Shown in pieces: positions 33,553 to 42,608 of a stretch of 64,000 nucleotides of DNA. Location of the stretch: positions 372,001 through 436,000 of the forward strand of contig MVIG01000003.1 of the NCBI GenBank assembly GCA_002086835.1. Reading direction: 5' to 3'. Each line of letters opens with the position of its first letter. Within the stretch, counting starts at the first letter, position 1. The stretch is from Mycolicibacterium porcinum (GTDB lineage Bacteria; Actinomycetota; Actinomycetes; Mycobacteriales; Mycobacteriaceae). The translations under genes were made by a program, and so were the position numbers. The notes below the pieces were generated by a model. That model had not been told where the DNA came from. It saw only the letters and a program-made list of their open reading frames with translations, and made no database searches.

Positions 33553-34680
33553 CTAAGCGATGGCCTCGACCGAGGTCAGCAGGCGCTGCTTGAACTCGTC
33601 GGGCAGGGCGATGTATCCGGCCTGCGACAGGCTGGCCTGGCCCTCGTTGGCGGCCACGGTCAGGAAGGACTTGACGGCCGCCGCGGTGTCGGCGTCGTAG
33701 CCCTTGGAGCAAACAATCTCGTAGGTGGCCAGCACCAGCGGGTAGACGCCGGCTTCCTTCGAGGCGTACAGCGCGTTCAGGTCGATGATCAGGTCCTTGC
33801 CGTCGCCCTTGAACTTGGCGGCGCCGACGGCCTTGGTGGTCGACTGGTCGTCCAGCGCGACCGCGCCGGCACCGCTGTCGATCTGGGCGTAGGGCAGACC
33901 GGCCGCGGCGGCCGGGCTCTTCTCGACGTAACCGATCGAGCCCGGGGTGGCCTGCACGGCCTGCACGACACCGGAGGACTTCTGCGCGCCCTCACCGGCG
34001 CCGCCCTGGAACTCCTTGCCCGCACCCTTGGTCCAGGTCTGCGGGGCGGCCGCAGCCAGATACTTCTGGAAGTTGTCGGTGGTGCCCGAGGAATCCGACC
34101 GGTAGATCGGCTTGATGTCCAGGTCCGGCAGGGTGGCGCCGGCGTTCAGCTCCGCGATCGCCGGATCGTTCCACTTCTTGATCTGGCCCTGGAAGATCTT
34201 GGCGAGCACGTCGGGGTTCACCACGAGCTTGTCGACGCCCTCGACGTTGTAGGCCAGCGCGACGGGGCCGAACACCAGCGGCAGGTTCCAGGCCTCGTTG
34301 CCGCCGCAGCGGTCGGCGGCCTTCTTGACCTGGTCGTCCTTGAGCGCCGAGTCGGAGCCGGCGAAGTCGACCTGCTTGGCGATGAACTGGTCGACGCCCG
34401 CGCCCGAACCGGTCGGGTTGTAGGAGAGATTCTTGCCGGAGCACACCTGGCCCCAGACCTTGTTGAACTCGGCAATGGCGTTCTGCTGCGCCGTCGAACC
34501 CTCGGCCGTCACCGCGTTCTTGCCCGCGCACTCAGCGGACGCGGACGATCCGGTGCCCGCGGCCGGGGAGCTGGTGCTGCCGGCGTTGTTGTCGCTGCCA
34601 CACGCGGTCAGCGTGAGTGCCGCAATCGCCGTCGCGGACAGCGCGACACCGACCGGCTTGCCAATGCTGAAGAGCTTCAC
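33553..34680 (-). CDS. pstS: Phosphate-binding lipoprotein PstS
   Basis: 375 residues. The lipoprotein signal ends in the lipobox LTAC (residues ~24-27), followed by a Ser/Thr linker. The phosphate-binding fold is shown by AVTAEGSTAQQNAIAEF, YNPTGSGAGVDQFIAKQVDF, the RSDSSGTTDNFQKYL loop, and GSIGYVEKSPAA. It delivers periplasmic phosphate to PstCA. It begins with GTG 34680. A GTGAAT direct repeat ~80 bp upstream fits phosphate-starvation induction by RegX3. Confidence 0.96.
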   Translation of the reverse strand: MKLFSIGKPVGVALSATAIAALTLTACGSDNNAGSTSSPAAGTGSSASAECAGKNAVTAEGSTAQQNAIAEFNKVWGQVCSGKNLSYNPTGSGAGVDQFIAKQVDFAGSDSALKDDQVKKAADRCGGNEAWNLPLVFGPVALAYNVEGVDKLVVNPDVLAKIFQGQIKKWNDPAIAELNAGATLPDLDIKPIYRSDSSGTTDNFQKYLAAAAPQTWTKGAGKEFQGGAGEGAQKSSGVVQAVQATPGSIGYVEKSPAAAAGLPYAQIDSGAGAVALDDQSTTKAVGAAKFKGDGKDLIIDLNALYASKEAGVYPLVLATYEIVCSKGYDADTAAAVKSFLTVAANEGQASLSQAGYIALPDEFKQRLLTSVEAIA

Positions 34681-34756
34681 TTGTCCTACTTTCCGTTGAC
34701 GGCTTCAAACTCTCCGGCAACGTATTAGTCCCCAGTGGACGGCTCGCGGACAGCAG

Positions 34757-34773
34757 GTGAATCGGCAGTGAAT
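34757..34773 (-). promoter_or_regulatory. PhoB/RegX3-type direct repeat upstream of pstS
   Basis: GTGAAT occurs at 34757-34762 and 34768-34773 with exact 11-bp spacing. Read on the minus strand this is ATTCAC-5 nt-ATTCAC, the spacing used by OmpR/PhoB-family regulators, 77-93 bp before the pstS start. RegX3 is the expected regulator in mycobacteria; the match is by eye. Confidence 0.5.
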
Positions 34774-34801
34774 AGGTTCAGCGTGTTCACAGCTAAACGG
34801 G

Positions 34802-36579
<1,778 letters not shown>

Positions 36580-36661
36580 GTAGCCGTTACCGGCCTTTAG
36601 TGATCTAACGATAACGCCTCACCTGCTGATTAGCCGCGCCGAGCGCTTCGATCCGGCGGCG

Positions 36662-37477
36662 GTGGGCGACAATGTGCCGGTGCGCAAACTGCTGATCGGG
36701 CTCGCCGCTACCCTGACCGCGCTCGTCGTCGGGGTTGTCGGCACCGATTTCGGTTCGGCGATCTACGCCGAGTACCGACTGGCCCGCAACGTCCGCACCG
36801 CGGCCGGGCTGAACTGGGACCCGTGGGTGGCCATCCTGGGCTTTCCGTTCCTGACCCAGGTGCGCAACGATCGCTACCGGGAGATCGAGATCCGGGCCGC
36901 GGGCGTCGACCATCCGGTGGTGGGCAAAGCCTCGCTCGAGGCCACCCTGCACGGCATCGACATCGCCGACTCGTCGTGGCTGATCCCGCCGGACGCGAAA
37001 CTGCCGGTCAGGAAGGCCGAGAGCCGCATCATCATCGACTCCACCCACATCGGCAGGTTCATGGGCATCGACGACCTGCTGGTCGAGGCGCCCTCGCGAG
37101 AAACCAACGACGCCACCGGTGGCACCACCGAGTCCGGCATCTCCAGCAGTCAGGGGCTGGTGTTCACCGGGACTCCCAAGGAATCGGGGCTGGACAAGCG
37201 GGTCAGTGTCTCGGTCGACCTGTCCTTCGCCGACGGTGACGACACCACCCTGGTGCTGACCGCGACCGGGATCCTGACGGGCCCCGGTACCGCCGACGAG
37301 TCCGTACCCGAGGACAAGACCGCGGCGGTCCTGTCCGAGTTCAGTCACAAGATCAGCGGTCAGAAGCTGCCGTTCGGAATCGCCCCGACCACAGCGGGCG
37401 CCCGAGGGTCCGACGTGATCATCGAGGGCATCGCCTCGGGAGTAACGATCGACCTGGCGGGGTTCAGACAATCATGA
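36662..37477 (+). CDS. lmeA: LmeA family (DUF2993) envelope phospholipase
   Basis: About 271 residues from GTG 36662 (GTG 36674 or 36680 are alternatives). An N-terminal signal/anchor (KLLIGLAATLTALVVGVVGT) precedes a DUF2993 lipid-binding fold (YREIEIRAAGVDHPVVGKAS; ESRIIIDSTHIGRFMGIDDL). It corresponds to Rv0817c/MSMEG_5785, LmeA, a periplasmic protein needed for mannan elongation in lipomannan synthesis. Its stop overlaps the thioredoxin-like start (ATGA). Confidence 0.9.
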   Translation: MGDNVPVRKLLIGLAATLTALVVGVVGTDFGSAIYAEYRLARNVRTAAGLNWDPWVAILGFPFLTQVRNDRYREIEIRAAGVDHPVVGKASLEATLHGIDIADSSWLIPPDAKLPVRKAESRIIIDSTHIGRFMGIDDLLVEAPSRETNDATGGTTESGISSSQGLVFTGTPKESGLDKRVSVSVDLSFADGDDTTLVLTATGILTGPGTADESVPEDKTAAVLSEFSHKISGQKLPFGIAPTTAGARGSDVIIEGIASGVTIDLAGFRQS

Positions 37478-37896
37478 GCTCTTCGATGGTGTTGGTGATC
37501 GTGGTGCTGATCGCGGCACTCGGGGTGGCCTTCGTGATCGGCCGCCTGATCACGCTGCGCTCCGGCATGATCAGGGCGGGCGAAGCGGCCGCCGACGTCG
37601 ACACCAGCGATCTCGGGCTGTCGCACACCGGCCCGACGGTGCTGCATTTCTCGGCCGAATGGTGCGGCCCGTGCGCCGGGGTGCGCCGCGTCGTCGACCA
37701 GGTCTGCGCCCAGCTACCCGAAGTCGCCCACGTGGAAATCGACATGGACGCCAATCCCGAAGCCGCCAGGCGGCTTTCGGTGCTGTCGCTGCCCACCACC
37801 ATCATCTTCGACCGCGACGGCCGGCCCCGGTACCGCACCAGCGGCGTTCCCAAGGCCGCTGACCTGCGCTCGGCGCTGGAACCACTGTTGGCCTGA
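37474..37896 (+). CDS. thiX: Membrane-anchored thioredoxin-like protein
   Basis: 140 residues. An N-terminal membrane helix (MVLVIVVLIAALGVAFVIGR) is followed by a thioredoxin fold with the active site WCGPC at about residues 63-67 and the cis-Pro loop SLPTTIIFDRDG. It corresponds to Rv0816c. It is coupled by ATGA to lmeA; a separate promoter for the sulfur operon follows. Confidence 0.9.
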   Translation: MSSSMVLVIVVLIAALGVAFVIGRLITLRSGMIRAGEAAADVDTSDLGLSHTGPTVLHFSAEWCGPCAGVRRVVDQVCAQLPEVAHVEIDMDANPEAARRLSVLSLPTTIIFDRDGRPRYRTSGVPKAADLRSALEPLLA

Positions 37897-37925
37897 CCCG
37901 GCGGTTATTGGGTAAGCTGTCGCTC

Positions 37926-38015
37926 GTGTCAGCCCGCCTTGAGCTTGTGCTCACCAAGCGCCGCGCAGTTGATCTGTGCCGCGTCGCGGGTTGCTGCTGT
38001 TGTTGTTGCTGTTGA
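37926..38015 (+). CDS. Poly-cysteine leader peptide (cysteine attenuator uORF)
   Basis: A 29-codon ORF from GTG encoding VSARLELVLTKRRAVDLC, RVAG and seven consecutive Cys codons before the stop. TAAGCT is 7 nt upstream of the GTG, so the ORF is leaderless. This is the type of uORF shown in M. smegmatis to attenuate the downstream sulfur operon: ribosomes finish the Cys run when cysteine is plentiful and stall when it is scarce, exposing the next gene's ribosome site. Two stable hairpins follow at 38023-38062. Confidence 0.93.
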   Translation: MSARLELVLTKRRAVDLCRVAGCCCCCCC

Positions 38016-38022
38016 GGGCAGC

Positions 38023-38062
38023 CGCGCGCTTTCGCGCGCCCGCTCAGGCCTCGTGCCTGAGC
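38023..38062 (+). promoter_or_regulatory. Attenuator hairpins between the poly-Cys uORF and DUF4395
   Basis: CGCGCG…CGCGCG (38023-38028/38033-38038) and GCTCAGG…CCTGAGC (38042-38048/38056-38062, perfect 7-bp stem). They begin 8 bp after the uORF stop, so a ribosome stalled on the Cys run would cover or refold them. Confidence 0.75.
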
Positions 38063-38105
38063 CTGCACACCATCAGACCTTCTACAACAACAGGAGTTCG
38101 TTCTC

Positions 38106-38588
38106 ATGTCATCGACATCAACCCAGCCCATCGCTAATGGCCGGCCTGCCCAGGTCGACGTGCGTGGACCGCGGTTCGCCGCCTGGGTCACCACCGCGGT
38201 ACTGATCGTCACGCTGCTGGTCGCCGGGGTGAGTGAGCTCGCGGCCGCGGTGCTGCTGGGTGCTCAGGCCGTGGTGTTCGCCATCGGCGCGGTCGGCGGT
38301 CCGCGTCGGCACCCGTATGGCCGGCTGTTCGCCACTTTCGTCGCGCCGCGTCTGGCACCGGTCACCGAGCGTGAGCCGGTACCGCCGCTGAAGTTCGCCC
38401 AGCTGGTCGGATTCGTGTTCGCGGTCGTGGGCACCGCGGGGTTCGCCTTCGATATCACCGCCCTCGGCCTGACCGCCACCGCTTTCGCGTTGGTGGCAGC
38501 CTTTCTCAACGCCGCCTTCGGCATCTGCCTGGGTTGCCAGATCTACCCGCTGGTGGCGCGGTTCCGCCGCACCCCCAGTCCCGCATGA
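38106..38588 (+). CDS. DUF4395 membrane protein of the cysteine-controlled sulfur operon
   Basis: 160 residues with four membrane segments (WVTTAVLIVTLLVAGVSELA; AVLLGAQAVVFAIGAVG; LVGFVFAVVGTAGFAF; ATAFALVAAFLNAAFGI) and a CLGCQIYPL motif near the end, the DUF4395 pattern. AGGAG lies ~10 nt before ATG 38106. The homologue in M. smegmatis (MSMEG_5788) is first in the operon controlled by the poly-Cys uORF. A role in sulfur compound handling is inferred from context and the CxxC. Confidence 0.9.
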   Translation: MSSTSTQPIANGRPAQVDVRGPRFAAWVTTAVLIVTLLVAGVSELAAAVLLGAQAVVFAIGAVGGPRRHPYGRLFATFVAPRLAPVTEREPVPPLKFAQLVGFVFAVVGTAGFAFDITALGLTATAFALVAAFLNAAFGICLGCQIYPLVARFRRTPSPA

Positions 38589-38635
38589 CGCCCACCTGAC
38601 AACTCAAATCTGAAGCAACCGAAAGGAATTCGTAC

Positions 38636-39472
38636 ATGGCACGTTCCGACGTCCTGGTCTCGACCGAATGGGCCGGGAACAACCTCGATACCCCTGGCGT
38701 GGTGTTCGTCGAGGTCGACGAGAACACCAGCGCCTACGACGACGAAGGCCACATCCCCGGCGCCGTCAAACTGGACTGGAAAGACGATCTGCAGGACGCC
38801 GTCAAGCGTGACTTCGTCGACCAGCAGCAGTTCTCGAAGCTGCTGTCCGACAAGGGCATCAGCAACGACGACACGGTGATCCTGTACGGCGGCAACAACA
38901 ACTGGTTCGCGGCCTACGCCTACTGGTACTTCAAGCTGTACGGCCACGCCGACGTCAAGCTGCTCGACGGCGGCCGCAAGCGCTGGGAGCTCGACGCCCG
39001 TCCGCTGGTCAAGGACGCCGTCAGCCGGCCCGCCACGTCGTACACCGCCCAGCCCCTGGACAACGACATCCGGGCCTACCGGGACGAGGTCATTGCCGCG
39101 ATCGGCACGAAGAACCTGGTCGACGTGCGTTCGCCGGACGAGTTCTCCGGCAAGATCCTGGCGCCTGCGCACCTGCCGCAGGAGCAGAGCCAGCGGCCCG
39201 GGCATATCCCCGGCGCCATCAACGTTCCGTGGAGCAAGGCAGCCAACGAGGACGGCACCTTCAAGTCCGACGAGGAGCTGGCCAAGCTGTACGCCGCGGC
39301 CGGCCTGGACGGCGAGAAGGAGACCATCGCCTACTGCCGGATCGGTGAGCGTTCCTCGCACACCTGGTTCGTGCTGCAGGAGCTGCTGGGACACCAGAAC
39401 GTCAAGAACTACGACGGCAGTTGGACGGAATACGGCTCCCTGGTGGGCGCCCCGATCGAGTTGGGAAGTTGA
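38636..39472 (+). CDS. cysA2: Thiosulfate sulfurtransferase (rhodanese) CysA2
   Basis: 278 residues with two rhodanese domains. The catalytic loop in the C-terminal domain reads YCRIGERSSHTWF with the active Cys at about residue 234. The N-terminal domain has DDTVILYGGNNNWFAAYAYW in place of an active loop. It matches mycobacterial CysA2/CysA3 (Rv0815c). It transfers sulfane sulfur to thiol acceptors. AAAGGAATT precedes ATG 38636; it is followed by sseC in the same operon. Confidence 0.94.
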   Translation: MARSDVLVSTEWAGNNLDTPGVVFVEVDENTSAYDDEGHIPGAVKLDWKDDLQDAVKRDFVDQQQFSKLLSDKGISNDDTVILYGGNNNWFAAYAYWYFKLYGHADVKLLDGGRKRWELDARPLVKDAVSRPATSYTAQPLDNDIRAYRDEVIAAIGTKNLVDVRSPDEFSGKILAPAHLPQEQSQRPGHIPGAINVPWSKAANEDGTFKSDEELAKLYAAAGLDGEKETIAYCRIGERSSHTWFVLQELLGHQNVKNYDGSWTEYGSLVGAPIELGS

Positions 39473-39473
39473 T

Positions 39474-39776
39474 ATGTGCTCTGCACCGAAGCAAGGACTG
39501 ACGTTGCCGGCCGGCGTCGACCTGGAGAAGGAAACCGTCATCACCGGTCGCGTGGTGGATGGCTCCGGCCAGGCCGTCGGCGGTGCCTTCGTGCGCCTGC
39601 TGGACTCCAGCGACGAGTTCACCGCTGAGGTCGTGGCGTCGGCAACCGGTGATTTCCGGTTCTTCGCCGCCCCGGGCACCTGGACGCTGCGCGCCCTGTC
39701 CCCCGCGGGCAACGGCGACGCCAGCGTGGCCCCGACCGGTGCGGGTATCCACGAGGTCGACGTCAAGGTCGCTTGA
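39474..39776 (+). CDS. sseC: DUF1416 protein SseC
   Basis: 100 residues (MCSAPKQGLTLPAGVDLEKE…), one bp after the cysA2 stop. The TGRVVDGSGQAVGGAFVRLL and GTWTLRALSPAGNG strands form a carboxypeptidase-regulatory-like beta sandwich, typical of SseC (Rv0814c). A conserved Cys at residue 2 could accept sulfur. It ends the Cys-controlled operon; a palindrome follows. Confidence 0.92.
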   Translation: MCSAPKQGLTLPAGVDLEKETVITGRVVDGSGQAVGGAFVRLLDSSDEFTAEVVASATGDFRFFAAPGTWTLRALSPAGNGDASVAPTGAGIHEVDVKVA

Positions 39777-39791
39777 CCGCTTGATCCCGCT

Positions 39792-39848
39792 CGAATGTGG
39801 GCTTGTGTACGAGGATTTGCACGTATCTCGCACACAAGCCCACATTCG
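39792..39848. repeat. 21-bp inverted repeat, copy B of an intergenic palindrome family
   Basis: The left arm (39792-39812) and right arm (39828-39848) pair with one mismatch; the core GGGCTTGTGTACGA / TCGCACACAAGCCC matches copy A at 3352-3400. It follows the sseC stop by 15 bp and probably ends the sulfur operon transcript. Confidence 0.72.
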
Positions 39849-39912
39849 GCGTGTATAGGGGCGTCCCGACCCGGGGCGCCGACACCTTCGACAAGGAACT
39901 AGACTCACTCCC

Positions 39913-40011
39913 GTGGTGCTCTTCTTCGAGATAATGCTCGTCGCGGCCGTCGTGGTCATCACGTGGTTCGCGTTGTACGCGCTGTACCGCCTCGTCACCG
40001 ACGAGTCGTGA
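39913..40011 (+). CDS. Small single-helix membrane protein
   Basis: 32 residues from GTG 39913: [20 protein letters not shown] then [12 protein letters not shown], one membrane helix and a charged C-terminus. TAGACT ends 7 nt before the GTG, a leaderless promoter. Its stop overlaps the GTG of the nitrobindin gene (GTGA), so the two are co-translated. The tight promoter and coupling support a real small protein; function unknown. Confidence 0.72.
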   Translation: MVLFFEIMLVAAVVVITWFALYALYRLVTDES

Positions 40012-40691
40012 GCTCCGACCGAGACATTCCGGCCGAGGCCTCCGTTCCGGAGCCGGGCTCAGGCGACCGAGCCATAGCGGCCGCTGCTGAACGGGCCAAG
40101 GCCACGGCCACCCGTAACATTCCGGTCTTCGATGACCTCCCGGTTCCCGCCGACACCGCCAACCTGCGCGACGGCGTCGAACTCAACGACGCGCTGCTGG
40201 CGCTTTTGCCGTTGGTCGGTGTCTGGCGCGGTGAGGGCGAAGGTCGCGACACCCACGGCGACTACCGGTTCGGCCAGCAGATCGTGGTCTCCCACGACGG
40301 CGGCGATTACCTGAACTGGGATTCGCGGTCCTGGCGGTTGACCGCATCGGGTGAATACGACTCTCCCGGCCTGCGTGAAACCGGTTACTGGCGATTCGTG
40401 ACCGATCCCGAGGACCCCGCCGGCCGTGACGAGTCACAGGCCATCGAACTGCTGCTGGCCCACTCGGCCGGCTATGTCGAACTGTTCTACGGCAAGCCCC
40501 TCACCCAGGCCTCCTGGGAGCTGGTCACCGATGCCCTGGCCCGCAGCAAGTCCGGGTTGCTCGTCGGCGGCGCCAAGCGGCTCTATGGCATCGTCGAAGG
40601 CGGCGACCTGGGGTACGTGGAGGAACGGGTAGATGCCGACGGCGGGTTGGTCCCGCACCTGTCGGCCCGGCTGTCACGGTTCGTCGGCTGA
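40008..40691 (+). CDS. Nitrobindin-type heme beta-barrel protein (FABP-like)
   Basis: 227 residues. A disordered Ala-rich N-terminal ~45 residues is followed by a ten-stranded barrel with the nitrobindin signature [19 protein letters not shown], and a C-terminal [10 protein letters not shown] carrying the probable heme-ligand His. It corresponds to Rv0813c; related proteins bind ferric heme and isomerise peroxynitrite. GTG 40008 overlaps the small membrane ORF. Its stop overlaps the next lipoprotein start (TGATG). Confidence 0.9.
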   Translation: MSSDRDIPAEASVPEPGSGDRAIAAAAERAKATATRNIPVFDDLPVPADTANLRDGVELNDALLALLPLVGVWRGEGEGRDTHGDYRFGQQIVVSHDGGDYLNWDSRSWRLTASGEYDSPGLRETGYWRFVTDPEDPAGRDESQAIELLLAHSAGYVELFYGKPLTQASWELVTDALARSKSGLLVGGAKRLYGIVEGGDLGYVEERVDADGGLVPHLSARLSRFVG

Positions 40692-40942
40692 TGCGGCGGT
40701 CATTCCTCGCGGCAGGTCTGCTTGCCGCAGCAGCACTCCTCGGCGCATGTTCGTCGGAGGGCCCGCAGCCGGCCCCCACTTCACCGCCGCCTGAGCACGG
40801 CACGTATGCGCACTGCCTGTCCGAGCACGGTGTCCCGCAGGCACCCGGCCCAGTCGCGGGGCCGCCGTCCGGGGTCGACGACCAGACGTGGCAGGACGCC
40901 ACCAAGGCATGTTCGACGCTGGCACCCGGCCCCAGCAGCTAG
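40691..40942 (+). CDS. Small lipoprotein with a CMxxHG-type motif (copy 1)
   Basis: 83 residues with a lipoprotein signal (lipobox LGAC at ~17-20), a Pro-rich linker, then HCLSEHGVPQAP and GVDDQTWQDATKACSTLAPG. Two cysteines after the lipobox could pair. The motif recurs in many actinobacterial lipoproteins of unknown role. It is co-translated with the nitrobindin gene, and a longer relative follows. Confidence 0.75.
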   Translation: MRRSFLAAGLLAAAALLGACSSEGPQPAPTSPPPEHGTYAHCLSEHGVPQAPGPVAGPPSGVDDQTWQDATKACSTLAPGPSS

Positions 40943-41019
40943 CGCAGGCGCCGCGCCACATAGCGGGCACATAGCCGGCGGATAACCGGCGCTCAGCGGG
41001 GCCTCATACGGTCATCGCC

Positions 41020-41409
41020 ATGAAACAGACAATTCTGCGAACCACCTTGTGCGGCCTGGCCGCCTTCGCTGTGATCGGCACTGCCGCTGCCTGTTCCTCG
41101 GCCGAGTCGACCGACTCGTCGACCCAGTCCGCCTCCACGTCGGCGTCGTCCGCACCGGAGTCGTCGTCGGCGATCACCCCGGACGCGTTCGGAGAGTGCA
41201 TGCAGGAGCACGGGATTCCGGCCCCGCCGGAAGGCGCACCGGGTGCACCGGGCGGACCGGAGCATCCCGGCGCGCCCGGACACCATCCGGACGGCCCGCC
41301 GCCCGGTGACGGCGCAACTCCTCCCCCGCCACCCGGGGTCGACCAGGCGCAGTGGGAAGAGGCCATGCAGGCCTGCCAGTCACTGGCGCCACAACCGCCG
41401 CAGCGGTAA
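41020..41409 (+). CDS. Small lipoprotein with a CMxxHG-type motif (copy 2)
   Basis: 129 residues with a signal ending in AAAC (lipobox), a Ser/Thr linker, FGECMQEHGIPAPPEG, a Pro/Gly-rich loop, and GVDQAQWEEAMQACQSLAPQ. The Cys-EHG and W-x2-A-x3-AC positions match the preceding gene, so this is a tandem paralogue. A hairpin terminator lies 40 bp after the stop. Confidence 0.75.
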   Translation: MKQTILRTTLCGLAAFAVIGTAAACSSAESTDSSTQSASTSASSAPESSSAITPDAFGECMQEHGIPAPPEGAPGAPGGPEHPGAPGHHPDGPPPGDGATPPPPPGVDQAQWEEAMQACQSLAPQPPQR

Positions 41410-41449
41410 ACAGCGCTGACGGATGTGGCCGACCCCAGATATGGGGCAG

Positions 41450-41494
41450 CCCCCGAGCCTTGGTACCTGGTTGGACAGACCGGGGGCTCGGGGG
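41450..41494. terminator. Hairpin terminator
   Basis: CCCCCGAGCC (41450-41459) and GGCTCGGGGG (41485-41494) form a perfect 10-bp stem, after the lipoprotein gene on plus and downstream of the pabC-like gene on minus. Confidence 0.75.
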
Positions 41495-41497
41495 CCG

Positions 41498-41562
41498 GGT
41501 GGCTGCGGGGAATTCGCCAGCGCGCGCAGGCAATACCCCGGCGCTGCTAGCGGGCAGCCACC
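41498..41562. other. Second hairpin overlapping a short minus-strand ORF
   Basis: GGTGGCTGC (41498-41506) and GCAGCCACC (41554-41562) pair perfectly, with an inner CAGCGC/GCGCTG stem. On the minus strand its 5' arm falls in the last codons of the 41547-41585 ORF, so translation would affect folding. Confidence 0.6.
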
Positions 41563-41585
41563 TCACATGTCCATAAGTCACTCAC
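41547..41585 (-). CDS. Candidate 12-residue leader-like peptide with a strong Shine-Dalgarno
   Basis: GTG then SDLWTCEVAAR and stop. On the minus strand AAGGAGGTG (within 41592-41604) matches the full anti-Shine-Dalgarno, ~10-12 nt upstream. The 3' end of the ORF forms one arm of a hairpin followed by a terminator. This layout resembles an attenuator leader, but no minus-strand gene follows before the convergent lipoprotein. It may be a regulatory relic or a functional micropeptide. Confidence 0.4.
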   Translation of the reverse strand: MSDLWTCEVAAR

Positions 41586-41664
41586 TTTGACGGACCACCT
41601 CCTTCCCTGTGTGCCCACGAAGCTACCCCCGTCCGCGCACGTCGACAAGCGATTTATTCGCAGG

Positions 41665-42543
41665 TCAGCGATCGCTGACGATCGCGGCGTCGACCAGGCC
41701 GGAAACGTCGGCGGCCAACGGCGCAGCAGGCAGCGGCTGCCCGTCCAGGGTATGCACACGGGCCGCCAGGGTGATACTGGAAACCAGCCAAACCCCTTGT
41801 GCGGTAAGCAGATCCGACGGCTTGAGGGCGCGGAAGTCGCAGTCGTAGCCTTTGTTGCGAGCCACCTCGAACAGGGCCTGCTGGGTGGTGCCGCGCAGGA
41901 TCGGATACCACGGCGGCGGGGTGAGCAGGAGCGGTTGACCCTCGTCGCCTTCGGTCGCGATCACCACGGTGGACCGCGGGCCCTCCAGCAGATAGCCATC
42001 GGAGCTGACGAAGATCACGTCACCCGCGCCGTGGCGCTCGGCATGCCGCAGCGCGGCCATGTTCACCGCGTAGGACAGGGTCTTGGCACCGGCCACCAGC
42101 CACGGCATATCGCTGGCGTTCAGGGGCAGTCCGCGGTCCAGCGTGATGGCCGCGAGCCCGTCGCGGCGCACCCCGGCCACCCGGTCGGCCAGGGCCCCGA
42201 TGGTGGCGAAGGCGGTCGCAGGGCCGCCGCTCTCCCGCCCACGGCTGTACACGAGGCGCAGCACGCCGTCGCCGTCGTTGCGCGCGGCCCAGCGATCAAC
42301 TCCCAGCGCCACCGCCGACCGCCAGGCGTCCAGGTCCGGCTCGGGCAGGTCCAGCATCTTGGCCGACTGGCGCAACCGCCCCAGGTGGGCCTCCATCAGG
42401 CAGGGCCCGCCGTCACGCACCAGCAGCGTCTCGAAGACCCCGTCCCCGCGGACGGCGGCGAGGTCGTCGGCATGCAGAAGCGGGGCGTTGGGGTCGTGGA
42501 TCTGCCCGTCGAGGGTGACCAGGACGGCTGGTTGGCTAGCCAT
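41665..42543 (-). CDS. pabC: Class IV aminotransferase, probable 4-amino-4-deoxychorismate lyase
   Basis: 292 residues of the PLP fold-type IV family. Visible blocks are GVFETLLVRDGGPCLMEAHL, the PLP-Lys region SYAVNMAALRHAERHG preceded by AGAKTL, and DVIFVSSDGYLLEGPRSTVV. It would make 4-aminobenzoate for folate, and a divergent folate-binding YgfZ-like gene sits next to it. It corresponds to Rv0812. A D-amino-acid or branched-chain aminotransferase cannot be excluded by motif alone. Confidence 0.85.
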   Translation of the reverse strand: MASQPAVLVTLDGQIHDPNAPLLHADDLAAVRGDGVFETLLVRDGGPCLMEAHLGRLRQSAKMLDLPEPDLDAWRSAVALGVDRWAARNDGDGVLRLVYSRGRESGGPATAFATIGALADRVAGVRRDGLAAITLDRGLPLNASDMPWLVAGAKTLSYAVNMAALRHAERHGAGDVIFVSSDGYLLEGPRSTVVIATEGDEGQPLLLTPPPWYPILRGTTQQALFEVARNKGYDCDFRALKPSDLLTAQGVWLVSSITLAARVHTLDGQPLPAAPLAADVSGLVDAAIVSDR

Positions 42544-42608
42544 GGGGCCAAAGCGTAGACCCGCCGATGAGCCGCTTGCGCGAAGAGCAACGAACGTAGA
42601 GTTGGCCT

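Noticed and set aside
36605..37471. Minus-strand frame opposite lmeA
   Set aside because: LmeA is recognisable and coupled to thiX by ATGA; the opposite frame is a shadow.
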